Translations under genes and position numbers: made by a program
The notes under the pieces: model-generated
Databases searched by the model: none
Seen by the model: only the letters and a program-made list of their open reading frames with translations
What the model was told of the DNA's origin: nothing
Part shown: positions 53,742 to 61,690 of the stretch, one piece after another
Layout: each line of letters begins with the position of its first letter
How positions within the stretch are numbered: the first letter of the stretch is position 1
DNA from: Corynebacterium sp.
Lineage (GTDB): Bacteria; Actinomycetota; Actinomycetes; Mycobacteriales; Mycobacteriaceae
Length of the DNA stretch: 64,000 bases
Assembly (NCBI RefSeq): GCF_030532325.1
Contig: NZ_JAUNLS010000001.1
Location: 62,001 to 126,000 of the forward strand
Reading direction: 5' to 3'

Positions 53742-53998
53742 ACCTCGACCCCCAAGCAATAAAGCCCTCCGTGACCCGCCTCAAGCGCGCCCGCGGGCAG
53801 ATTGACGCGGTCATCAGGATGCTCGAGGCCGGCGAGGAGTGCGAGGCCGCCGTGACTCAGCTGGCCGCTGCGGCCAAGGCGATTGACCGCGCAGGCTATT
53901 CCATCATCGCCACGGGCCTCAAGCAGTGCTACCGCGAGGGCGGCCCGGATGCGCTGGACGCGGAGAAGATGGAGAAGCTCTTCCTCTCCCTTTCCTGA
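53738..53998 (+). CDS. CsoR/CstR-family repressor
   Basis: 86 aa from GTG 53738, overlapping the previous stop by 4 bp. It is an all-helical small repressor: SVTRLKRARGQIDAVIRMLEAGEECEAAVTQLAAAAKAIDRAG. Two Cys are 29 residues apart, as C31 and C60 of the persulfide sensor CstR. The His of the copper site (four residues before the second Cys in CsoR) is Gly here, so a Cu(I) sensor is unlikely. It probably binds the two ATACCCC/GGGGTAT sites upstream and autoregulates the operon. Confidence 0.88.
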   Translation: MNLDPQAIKPSVTRLKRARGQIDAVIRMLEAGEECEAAVTQLAAAAKAIDRAGYSIIATGLKQCYREGGPDALDAEKMEKLFLSLS

Positions 53999-54079
53999 GC
54001 CCTTTCCGGAGCCCCTTACCTAAGCCGGGCACTGCACACCCCCAAAGACCCCCACATGGGAACTATGGCACGGGGCTAC

Positions 54080-54109
54080 TTCACAAAGCGACGTGACGCA
54101 GGCTACACT
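54080..54109 (+). promoter_or_regulatory. Promoter of the pxpA operon
   Basis: TTCACA (54080-54085), 18-bp spacer, TACACT (54104-54109). The expected start point is around 54116, just upstream of the FadR-type operator, so bound repressor would block the start. Confidence 0.6.
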
Positions 54110-54122
54110 GTCACCCACTAGA

Positions 54123-54133
54123 TTGTTCAACAA
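54123..54133. promoter_or_regulatory. FadR-type GntR operator before pxpA
   Basis: TTGTTCAACAA, inside the 13-bp palindrome ATTGTTCAACAAT (54122-54134). It fits the FadR-subfamily consensus TNGTNNNACNA. An identical core lies before the NRAMP-like gene (61473-61483). Confidence 0.75.
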
Positions 54134-54153
54134 TATTGGAAGGGGATGTGGCC

Positions 54154-54921
54154 GTGTCCTTGAGCGCGCTTTCCATTGACCTCAACGCCGACTTAGGAGA
54201 GACCACCGCGGGCAACCCCGTGGCCGATGACACCGCCATGCTCAGCATGGTCTCCTCCGCCAACGTGGCCACCGGCTTCCACGCCGGGGACCCCCACTCC
54301 ATCGCCGCCACCGTGCGCGCCGCCGCCGAGGCCGGGGTTACCGTGGGCGCGCACGTGGGCTACAACGATCCCGCCGCCTTCGGGCGCCGCTTCATCGACT
54401 ACGCCCCAGCGGAGCTGGCCGATGAAATCACCTATCAGATCGGCGCGCTCGACGCCCTGGCCCGCGCCGCCGGCACCCGCGTGGCTTACGTCAAGCCGCA
54501 CGGTGCGATGTACAACGCCATCGTCCACCACGAGGCCCAGGCCCAGGGCGTCGTCGCCGGCGTCAAGGCCTTCGGGGATCTTCCTCTCATGCTGCTGCCG
54601 GGCGGCGTGGCCGTGGACATGGCGGAGAAGCAGGGCCTGACCGTCATCCGCGAGGCCTTCGCCGACCGCAACTACAACCCCGACGGCACCCTGGTTTCCC
54701 GCCGCGAGCCGAATGCGGTGCTGGGTAACGCGCAGGACGTGGTCCAGCGCGTCATCGGTGTGGCCGAGACCGGCTCGATTACCGCCATCGACGGCAGCGT
54801 GCTCAACGTCGACGCGCAGTCCGTGTGCACCCACGGTGATTCCCCCGGCGCGGTGGAGCTGCTGCGCGGGGTCGTGGCCGAGCTGAACACCCGCGGCATC
54901 GAGATTCGGAGCTTCCTCTAA
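54154..54921 (+). CDS. pxpA: 5-oxoprolinase subunit A (LamB/YcsF family)
   Basis: 255 aa from GTG 54154, with GGAAGGGG 8 nt before it. SIDLNADLGETTAG, NVATGFHAGDPHSIAATVRAAAEAGVTVGAHVGYND and AYVKPHGAMYN are the YcsF/PxpA motifs, with a likely metal- or substrate-binding site of Asp and His residues. PxpA with PxpB and PxpC opens 5-oxo-L-proline to glutamate using ATP. The next gene overlaps by 1 nt (TAATG). Confidence 0.93.
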   Translation: MSLSALSIDLNADLGETTAGNPVADDTAMLSMVSSANVATGFHAGDPHSIAATVRAAAEAGVTVGAHVGYNDPAAFGRRFIDYAPAELADEITYQIGALDALARAAGTRVAYVKPHGAMYNAIVHHEAQAQGVVAGVKAFGDLPLMLLPGGVAVDMAEKQGLTVIREAFADRNYNPDGTLVSRREPNAVLGNAQDVVQRVIGVAETGSITAIDGSVLNVDAQSVCTHGDSPGAVELLRGVVAELNTRGIEIRSFL

Positions 54922-56519
54922 TGCACATCCATCCCGTGGGCACGCGCGCCCTGCTGGTGGAGCTGGACGGGCTGGAGCAGGTGATGACCTGGCACGAAGC
55001 CCTTAGCCACCGCCCGCTCAAAGATCAGGTCGACGCCATCGCCGCCGCCACTACCCTCCTGCTCACCTTCGAGACCCCCAACTCCGCCCACGCCGCCGCG
55101 GAGTTCCTCCAGGATTTCCAGCCGGCCGCCCAGGCCAGCGGCGAGCCGCGCCTGGTAGAGATTGACGTGCTCTACGACGGCGAGGACCTCGACGAGGCCG
55201 CCGACCTGCTGGGGATGTCCCGCGAGGGGCTCATTGACTGGCACACCTCCACCGAGTGGCTCGCAGCCTTCGGCGGCTTCGCGCCCGGCTTTACCTATTG
55301 CACGCCGGCGGATGCCTCCCGGGGCGTGGACATCGAGCGCCGCGCTACCCCACGCACCGCGGTGCCGGCCGGCGCGGTGGGCATCGCCGGCAACTTCTCC
55401 GCGGTCTACCCGCGGGTCTCCCCCGGCGGCTGGCAGCTGCTGGGCACAACCACCACCCCCATGTGGCAGTCCGACGCCCAACCGCCCGCCCTCGTGCAGC
55501 CCGGTGACCGCGTGCACTACCGCGCGGTGAGCTCCCTGCCGGACTTCGTCTCCTCCACCCCGCTGGGCCGGCGCTCCCCGGCGCGCCTGCCGCGCATGGA
55601 GGTGCTCGATTCCGGCCTGCTCACCCTCTTCCAGGATCAGGGCCGCCCCGGCCGCGGCAACCTGGGGGTGACCCCCTCGGGCGCTGCGGATCAGGCCGCG
55701 GCCGCCACCGCGAACGTGGCCGTGGGCAACCCCCGCGAGGCCACCGTGCTGGAAAACATCGGCGGCATGAGCCTGCGCGCGCTCACCGATACCGTCATCT
55801 GCGTCACCGGCGCCCAGACGCGGGTGCTTCTCGACGCCATGCCGGTCCACCTCGCCCGCCCGGTCCTGGTCACCGCGGGCTCCACGGTGCGCGTCGAGCC
55901 CGCTCAGCTGGGTATGCGTTCCTACGTGGCCATCCGCGGCGGCATCGTGGCGGATACGGAGCTGGGCTCGGCCTCCACCGACATCCTCTCCGGCCTGGGC
56001 CCCTCACCGGTGCGGCTCGGCGATGTCATCGGTGTCCTGCCCCGCTCCACCGCCATGACCGACGCCCAGCTTGCCAACCCGCTGCGCGTGTGCGAAGGCG
56101 AGCACGGGGAGACCACCGGCGTGCTGCGCTGCGTGCTGGGCCCGCGCGATGACTGGTTTACCCAGGAAACCATCGAGGCCTTCCTCTCCACGCAGTGGGA
56201 GGTCACTCCGCAGACCAACCGCGTGGGCCTGCGCCTGCGCGCCGAGAACGCCCCAGCGCTTGCCCGCGCGCGCAGCGGCGAGCTGCCCAGCGATGGCATG
56301 GTGGCCGGCTCCGTGCAGGTCCCGCCCTCCGGAGAGCCCGTGGTCTTCCTCCGCGACCACGCTGTGACCGGCGGCTACCCCGTCATCGCCACGGTCTTGG
56401 AAGAGGACATCGACATCGCCGCCCAGCTGCCACCGGGAGGAACCGTCCGCTTCGAGCTGGTCACCATCGATTCCCCCATCCACTCCACCGACGTCCACTC
56501 CGCCACCCAGGAAGGTTAA
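54921..56519 (+). CDS. Fused 5-oxoprolinase subunits B and C (KipI-KipA type)
   Basis: 532 aa. Residues about 1-205 are PxpB/KipI (allophanate hydrolase subunit 1): WLAAFGGFAPGFTYCTPAD, RRATPRTAVPAGAVGIAG and SPGGWQLLGTT. Residues about 225-520 are PxpC/KipA (subunit 2): LLTLFQDQGRPGRGNLGVTPSGAADQAAAATAN, YVAIRGGI and NRVGLRLRAEN. In B. subtilis kipI and kipA are separate; the fusion matches the arrangement of the carboxyltransferase half of urea carboxylase. It overlaps pxpA and is followed 2 bp later by the biotin carboxylase gene. Confidence 0.92.
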   Translation: MHIHPVGTRALLVELDGLEQVMTWHEALSHRPLKDQVDAIAAATTLLLTFETPNSAHAAAEFLQDFQPAAQASGEPRLVEIDVLYDGEDLDEAADLLGMSREGLIDWHTSTEWLAAFGGFAPGFTYCTPADASRGVDIERRATPRTAVPAGAVGIAGNFSAVYPRVSPGGWQLLGTTTTPMWQSDAQPPALVQPGDRVHYRAVSSLPDFVSSTPLGRRSPARLPRMEVLDSGLLTLFQDQGRPGRGNLGVTPSGAADQAAAATANVAVGNPREATVLENIGGMSLRALTDTVICVTGAQTRVLLDAMPVHLARPVLVTAGSTVRVEPAQLGMRSYVAIRGGIVADTELGSASTDILSGLGPSPVRLGDVIGVLPRSTAMTDAQLANPLRVCEGEHGETTGVLRCVLGPRDDWFTQETIEAFLSTQWEVTPQTNRVGLRLRAENAPALARARSGELPSDGMVAGSVQVPPSGEPVVFLRDHAVTGGYPVIATVLEEDIDIAAQLPPGGTVRFELVTIDSPIHSTDVHSATQEG

Positions 56520-56521
56520 CC

Positions 56522-58273
56522 ATGATTTCCGCTGTCCTTATTGCTAACCGCGGCGAGATCGCCGTCCGCATCGCCCGCGCCGCCCGCGACCTGGGTATCC
56601 GTTCCATCGCCATCTATTCCGAGGCCGACGCCGGCGCACTGCACACCCGCGTGGCCGACGAGGCCTACGCCCTACCGGGCAACTCCGCGGCCGATACCTA
56701 CATGAACGTGCCGGCCCTGCTCGATATCGCCGTGCGTGCCGGCGCCGACGCCGTCCACCCCGGCTACGGCTTCCTCTCCGAGAACGCTGACTTCGCCCGC
56801 GCCGTCGCCAGTGCCGGGCTGACCTGGGTGGGCCCCTCGCCGGAATCCATCGAGCTGCTTGGTGACAAGATTGCCGCCCGCCGCGTGGCCGAGGAGGTCG
56901 GCGCCCCGCTCGCCCCCGGCACCTCCGATCCGATCGATGACTGGCAGGAGGCCCGCGCCTTCGCCGAGGAGCATGGCCTGCCCATCGCTATCAAGGCCGC
57001 CTACGGCGGCGGCGGGCGCGGCCTCAAGGTGGTCGAGCGCCTCGAGGACATCGAGGCCGCCTTCAACTCCGCCGGGCGCGAGGCTAAGGAGGCCTTCGGC
57101 CGCGCGGAGTGCTACGTGGAAAAGTTCCTCACCCGCCCGCGCCACGTCGAGGCACAGGTGCTGGCTGATTCCCATGGCAACGTCGCCGTGCTGGGCACCC
57201 GCGACTGCTCCACCCAGCGCCGCTTCCAGAAGCTCATCGAGGAGGCCCCAGCCCCCGCGCTCACCGAGGAGCAGCGCCGCGGCATCCACGAGGGCGCGCG
57301 CGCCATCTGCGCCAAGGTGGGCTACACCGGCGCGGGCACCGTGGAGTACATCGTCTCCGAGGACGGCACCATCTCCTTCCTCGAGGTCAACACCCGCGTG
57401 CAGGTGGAGCACCCCGTCACCGAGATGGTCACCGGGGTGGACATCATCGCGGAGCAGTTCCGCATCGCCGCCGGCGAGCCGCTCTCCTTCAGCGGGGATC
57501 CGGAGACCACCGGCCACGCCTTCGAGTTCCGCATCAACGCCGAGGACATCCTCAACGGTTTCGCGCCCTGCCCCGGCACCATCGTTCACTTCGAGCCGCC
57601 CACAGGCCGGGGCATCCGCGTCGACGCCGGCGTGCGCTCGGGCTCCATCGTGCCGCCGTACTATGACTCGCTCATCGCCAAGCTCCTGGTGTGGGGGCCG
57701 ACCCGCGAGGTCGCCCTGGCCCGCGCCAAGGAAGCACTCGCGGAGTTCGACGTCGAGGGCGTGCGCACCGTGCTGCCCTTCCACCGCGACATGGTGGATT
57801 CCCAGGTGCTCAAGGATCACGGCGATAGCGAGGCCAGCGCCGGTATCTACACCGACTGGCTGGATCACAATTACCGCCCCTCGGCGGCGGCCGGCAGCCA
57901 CATCGCCCCCGTGGAGGCCATCTACGCCAAACGCACCCAGGTGGCCGTGGAGATCGACGGCAAGCTGGTCAGCGTCGGCGTGCCGGAGTCGCTCTTCAGC
58001 GCTGCCGCTAGCTCATCCGCGGCGGGCGCGGCGCACCCCGGCGAGCAGGACTCGTCCGCGGCCGCGGGCGCGGTGACCGCGCCTTACGACGCCAACCTGG
58101 TGGCCTGGAACGTCTCCGACGGCGACAGCGTGGCCGAGGGCGATGAGATTGCCACCATCGAAGCGATGAAGATGGAATCCTCCGTCAAGGCGCCCTCGGC
58201 AGGCACCATCACCCTCAAGGTCAAGCAGGGCGAGCGGCTGGCCGCGGGCAGCGTGCTGGCCACGATTAGCTAA
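56522..58273 (+). CDS. Biotin carboxylase with C-terminal biotin carrier domain
   Basis: 583 aa from ATG 56522, with AGGAAGG 6 nt before it; the open frame extends upstream without homology. Biotin carboxylase: VLIANRGEIAVRIARAARDLG, ATP-grasp glycine loop KAAYGGGGRGLKVVE, and LEVNTRVQVEHPVTE. An about 90-residue linker then leads to a BCCP domain with EAMKMES (biotinylated Lys550). It has no carboxyltransferase of its own; the PxpBC-type protein encoded just before is homologous to the carboxyltransferase of urea carboxylase and is the likely partner. It could alternatively serve another acyl-CoA carboxylase, but none is nearby. Confidence 0.93.
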   Translation: MISAVLIANRGEIAVRIARAARDLGIRSIAIYSEADAGALHTRVADEAYALPGNSAADTYMNVPALLDIAVRAGADAVHPGYGFLSENADFARAVASAGLTWVGPSPESIELLGDKIAARRVAEEVGAPLAPGTSDPIDDWQEARAFAEEHGLPIAIKAAYGGGGRGLKVVERLEDIEAAFNSAGREAKEAFGRAECYVEKFLTRPRHVEAQVLADSHGNVAVLGTRDCSTQRRFQKLIEEAPAPALTEEQRRGIHEGARAICAKVGYTGAGTVEYIVSEDGTISFLEVNTRVQVEHPVTEMVTGVDIIAEQFRIAAGEPLSFSGDPETTGHAFEFRINAEDILNGFAPCPGTIVHFEPPTGRGIRVDAGVRSGSIVPPYYDSLIAKLLVWGPTREVALARAKEALAEFDVEGVRTVLPFHRDMVDSQVLKDHGDSEASAGIYTDWLDHNYRPSAAAGSHIAPVEAIYAKRTQVAVEIDGKLVSVGVPESLFSAAASSSAAGAAHPGEQDSSAAAGAVTAPYDANLVAWNVSDGDSVAEGDEIATIEAMKMESSVKAPSAGTITLKVKQGERLAAGSVLATIS

Positions 58274-58283
58274 AGTAATCCGC

Positions 58284-58886
58284 ATGCTTGCAGATTCCGT
58301 CGCGGCCGCGCTGCGCACCGCCATCTCCGAAGGCGAGTTCATGCCCGGCCAACAGCTCAGCGAGGTGCGCGCCGCCGAGCGCTTCAACTGCTCCCGCAAC
58401 ACCCTGCGGGAGGCTTTTGCCATGTTGACCTCGGAGCACATCGTGGAGCGCATCCCCAACCGCGGCGTTTTCATCGCCACCCCGGACCGGGACTTCGTGC
58501 GTGATCTCTACCTCGCGCGCGCCGCCATCGAGCCCTCCGCCGCGCGCTACGGTACCTTCGATCACCCCGAGGCCCTCGTGGACTTGACCGAGCAGGCGCT
58601 GCGGGAGGACGCCCCCTTGCCCCTCATCAATCAGCGCTTCCACAAGGCGTTGGTGGCGGGCCTGCATTCCCCCACCCTGGACCGCACGATGTCCAACCTG
58701 CTGGCCCGCATGCGCGTGACCTTCCTGCTGGCGCTGCAGCGCAAGCCCGACATCCACGCCGAGCACATCGAGACCAACCTCGAGCTAGCCACGCTCATCG
58801 CCGCGGGCAAGCGCGAGGAGGCAGCGGAGGCCTCCCGCGCGGATCTCACCCGCGCGATGAACTCCATCATCGCGGTACTGGACTAA
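58284..58886 (+). CDS. GntR/FCD-family regulator of the pxp locus
   Basis: 200 aa from ATG 58284, 10 bp after the biotin carboxylase. Winged HTH (TAISEGEFMPGQQLSEVRAAERFNCSRNTLREAFAMLTSEHIVERIPNRGVFI) and an FCD domain (LPLINQRFHKALVAG, HAEHIETNLELATLI). It stands where kipR ends the B. subtilis kip operon, but belongs to another family. It is the natural candidate to bind the two TTGTTCAACAA sites that flank the locus. Confidence 0.88.
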   Translation: MLADSVAAALRTAISEGEFMPGQQLSEVRAAERFNCSRNTLREAFAMLTSEHIVERIPNRGVFIATPDRDFVRDLYLARAAIEPSAARYGTFDHPEALVDLTEQALREDAPLPLINQRFHKALVAGLHSPTLDRTMSNLLARMRVTFLLALQRKPDIHAEHIETNLELATLIAAGKREEAAEASRADLTRAMNSIIAVLD

Positions 58887-58909
58887 TAGCCCGCAGTAAC
58901 AATTCCGGA

Positions 58910-59212
58910 CTAGCAGGCGCGGGTGTCAAAGAGCCCGCACTGCGGGATGCTGAGCATCGACGAGCCCATCGAGGAGAGCATGGCGGGGATGCCCACCACC
59001 ACGAAGAAGGTATCCCGCAGGGCCTCCCCCACTCCCGGGATGCGGATCAGTTCCTGCAGGCCGTTGACAATGCCGTCACCGAGCGAGGACGACGGAGCAG
59101 GCGCTGGGGCGGGTGCAGGGGCCGGGCCTTGCTCGGCCAGGGCGCTGGGGGACGCCGCCACAATGAGCACGGCGGTGCTGGCCGCCGCCAGGGTCTTCTT
59201 GAACTTCAGCAT
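58910..59212 (-). CDS. Small secreted protein with Ala-Pro repeat
   Basis: 100 aa with a clear signal peptide (MLKFKKTLAAASTAVLIVAA, cleavage near ALA-EQ), a (AlaPro)n stretch at residues about 30-40, and a mature part of 60 residues with one hydrophobic segment (FFVVVGIPAMLSSMGSSML) and two Cys near the end (CGLFDTRAC) that could form a disulfide. AAGGAG lies 6 nt before ATG 59212. I do not recognise the family. It may be unrelated to the pxp genes on either side. Confidence 0.75.
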   Translation of the reverse strand: MLKFKKTLAAASTAVLIVAASPSALAEQGPAPAPAPAPAPSSSLGDGIVNGLQELIRIPGVGEALRDTFFVVVGIPAMLSSMGSSMLSIPQCGLFDTRAC

Positions 59213-59350
59213 GGGGTTCTCCTTCGATCCTTTACGGGAATAGGGTTAGGCCCTGAGGCTACTAAGAAGTTTGCGCTTATTTAAGCCCCCTGCTGGCTTT
59301 GTGTCTGAATAGTTATCCGCGCAGCACTCAGTGCGCAGTGCTCGGTGTGA

Positions 59351-60136
59351 TCAAGGCACCTGATAGTCGAGGTCCCGGGCATCAGTAACCAGCATCTTGC
59401 CCGGGGCGTGGGTGATGGCCAGGCGCGGCGTGGAGTTCATCACGATGGCCTGCGGGGTCACCCCGCACGCCCAGAACACCGGGATGGTGCCCTCCGGGAT
59501 GTCGATGGCCTCGCCGAAGTCGGGGCGGGACAAGTCCTCGATGCCGATGGCCGCGGGATCGCCCACGTGCACCGGCGCACCGTGGACGGAGGGATAGCGG
59601 GAGGTAATCCGTACGGCGTCGGCCACCTGGTGGGCTGGGATGGGCCGCATGGACACCACCATCGGTCCGGAGAAGACTCCTGCCGGCGTGGTGGGGATGC
59701 TGGTGCGGTACATCGGCACGTTGCGGCCCTGCTCGATGTGGGCGATGGCGATGCCGTTGTCCTGCAGAGCGGTCTCAAAGGTAAAGGAGCAGCCGATGAG
59801 GAAGCTGACCATGTCCTCGGTGTAGAAGGAGGTGGCGTTGTCCAGCGTGTGCGTGAGCACTCCGTCCTCGTAAATGTTGTAGGCCGGGATGTCGGTGCGG
59901 ATGTCCCCGCCGGGGAGGAGATCGGAGGTGAACATCCCGGCCTCCAGCACGCCGACTATCGGGCAGGGTTTGGGGTTGCGCTGCGCAAAGAGCAGGAAGT
60001 CAAAGGCGTACTCCTGTGGCACGGCCAGCAGGTTGGCCTGCATGTAGCCGCGGGCGTGGCCGGCGGTGGTGACCATGTCGTGCTCGCGGGCGAAAGCGCG
60101 GACCTCTGCGGGAGTCTTCAGCGTGGGGATGGCCAT
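59351..60136 (-). CDS. DUF1445 (YcsI-like) putative hydro-lyase
   Basis: 261 aa from ATG 60136, overlapping the transporter stop (TAATG). TTAGHARGYMQANLLAVPQEYAFDFLLFAQRNPKPCPIVGV, CSFTFETALQDNGI and PVFWACGVTPQAIVM are the DUF1445 signatures. In B. subtilis ycsI lies between ycsG and kipI; in vertebrates D-glutamate cyclase, which interconverts D-glutamate and 5-oxo-D-proline, contains a DUF1445 region. A cyclase or lyase role on glutamate or 5-oxoproline is thus plausible by family and context. Confidence 0.9.
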   Translation of the reverse strand: MAIPTLKTPAEVRAFAREHDMVTTAGHARGYMQANLLAVPQEYAFDFLLFAQRNPKPCPIVGVLEAGMFTSDLLPGGDIRTDIPAYNIYEDGVLTHTLDNATSFYTEDMVSFLIGCSFTFETALQDNGIAIAHIEQGRNVPMYRTSIPTTPAGVFSGPMVVSMRPIPAHQVADAVRITSRYPSVHGAPVHVGDPAAIGIEDLSRPDFGEAIDIPEGTIPVFWACGVTPQAIVMNSTPRLAITHAPGKMLVTDARDLDYQVP

Positions 60137-61416
60137 TATGCCCACAGCTTCGCAATGCCAGAGATGGAATTGACGCCGATGTAAATCTCTAGGATCAGCG
60201 CCAGCAGGCCGAGGACAAGCAGCCACTTGGGCTGCTTGATGCCCTGGGTGAGATCGTGGCGGCGGAAAGCCACCCACATGACCATGGCAAAGGCAATCGG
60301 CAAGATAATGCCGTTGAAGGCGCCCGCGAAGATGAGCAGCTTCTGCGGTGCGGAGTTGAGGATGACAAAGAGGATGGTGCACACCGCAATGAAGCCCACG
60401 GTGAGCAGATTGCGGGTGCGCGGCTTGGTGTCCTGGGTGGTCACGAAGGTAATCGAGGTATAGGAGGCACCGATGACGGAGGAGAGGCCAGCGGCGAAAA
60501 GCACCACGCCGAAGGCACGCAAGCCGAACTCGCCGGCGGCGTGGTGGAAGGCGTCGGCAGCCGTGTTGTCCTCGGACAGGGCCACGCCGGTGGCCACCAC
60601 GCCGAGCACCGCCAGGAAGAGCAGAATGCGCATGATGCCAGTGATGATGATGCCCAGCACGGAGGTCTGCGTGATCTGCTTGACGTGCTCGGGGCCGGTG
60701 AGGCCGGAGTCAATGAGGCGGTGCGCGCCCGCAAAGGTGATGTAGCCACCCACGGTGCCACCGATGAGGGTGGTGATGACAAAGAAGTCCACCTTCTCCG
60801 GCATAACGGTGTTCTTCAGGGCCTCACCCACCGGCGGCTGGGAGACAATCGCCACGTAGAGCATGAGCAGGATCATGATGGCGCCCAGGGCCGCCACGAT
60901 GCGATCGAGCGCCACGCCGGCGCGCTTGGACAGGAATATGAAGACGGCGATGGCCGCGGCGATGACGCTACCCAGGCGGGCGTCGATGCCGAGCATGGCG
61001 TTCAGGCCCAGACCGGAGCCGGCGATGTTGCCAATGTTGAAGACCATGCCGCCGATGAAGACCAGGATGGCCAGAAACCAGCCCAGGCCGGGCAGCACGG
61101 TGTTGCCCAGCTCGTTGGCGCGCTTGCCGGACACGGCGAGCACGCGCCACACGTTGAGCTGGATGGCGATGTCTACGAGGATGGACAGGACGATGGCGAA
61201 CGCGAAGGCCGCGCCCATCTGAACGGTAAAGACCGAGGTTTGGGTCAAAAAGCCCGGGCCGATGGCGGAGGTGGCCATAAGGAACATGGCACCGGCCATG
61301 GCACCGATGCCCTTGGGCGCAGCGGGCTTCTGTGCAGAGGCCACGGCCGAGGCGGAATCGGGAGCCGTGCCAGAGTGACCCTCGGGGCCGGAGGTGGTGA
61401 TTGGTTCAGAACTCAC
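60136..61416 (-). CDS. NRAMP-like transporter lacking the metal motif (YcsG type)
   Basis: 426 aa from GTG 61416, with AAAGG 9 nt before it. About 11 membrane helices. In the position of the NRAMP metal motif DPGN it reads AIGPGFLTQT, and the MPH motif in helix 6 reads GAHRL, so divalent-metal transport is unlikely. The B. subtilis homologue YcsG sits in the kip operon. Uptake of an organic substrate such as 5-oxoproline is inferred from the context. Its promoter is overlaid by a FadR-type operator. Confidence 0.87.
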   Translation of the reverse strand: MSSEPITTSGPEGHSGTAPDSASAVASAQKPAAPKGIGAMAGAMFLMATSAIGPGFLTQTSVFTVQMGAAFAFAIVLSILVDIAIQLNVWRVLAVSGKRANELGNTVLPGLGWFLAILVFIGGMVFNIGNIAGSGLGLNAMLGIDARLGSVIAAAIAVFIFLSKRAGVALDRIVAALGAIMILLMLYVAIVSQPPVGEALKNTVMPEKVDFFVITTLIGGTVGGYITFAGAHRLIDSGLTGPEHVKQITQTSVLGIIITGIMRILLFLAVLGVVATGVALSEDNTAADAFHHAAGEFGLRAFGVVLFAAGLSSVIGASYTSITFVTTQDTKPRTRNLLTVGFIAVCTILFVILNSAPQKLLIFAGAFNGIILPIAFAMVMWVAFRRHDLTQGIKQPKWLLVLGLLALILEIYIGVNSISGIAKLWA

Positions 61417-61462
61417 GCTGGAGAGCCTTTCGTGACGTGGGTCGCATTTTGAGATGATGAAC

Positions 61463-61490
61463 AGCTTAGGGGTTGTTCAACAATCTGCAA
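61463..61490 (-). promoter_or_regulatory. Promoter of the NRAMP-like/DUF1445 unit
   Basis: Minus strand TTGCAG (61490-61485), 16-bp spacer, TAAGCT (61468-61463), 47 bp before the start codon. The operator occupies the spacer. Confidence 0.6.
61473..61483. promoter_or_regulatory. FadR-type GntR operator before the NRAMP-like gene
   Basis: TTGTTCAACAA, identical to 54123-54133, located between the -35 and -10. The two sites bracket the whole 7.3-kb locus. Confidence 0.75.
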
Positions 61491-61690
61491 AGCTCTTTTC
61501 CCTATCACCCGAAATGTCTCCTCCCCTACCTCCGTGAGCTGGGACTTTAGACACCGGACGGGGGTAGAAGCGGGCGGTGGGCCACGCCCCACTGCCCGGA
61601 CGCCACGCAGACTGCGCTGGCGGCTGGGGCCGGCGGCACCAGGATGAGCGATGACACAGCATAGCTGGCGCTAATGGTTTACTAGTAGCG

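Noticed and set aside
54001-54080. Possible small gene between the CsoR-family gene and pxpA
   Set aside because: No start with a ribosome site and no conserved-looking peptide; the sequence reads as promoter region.
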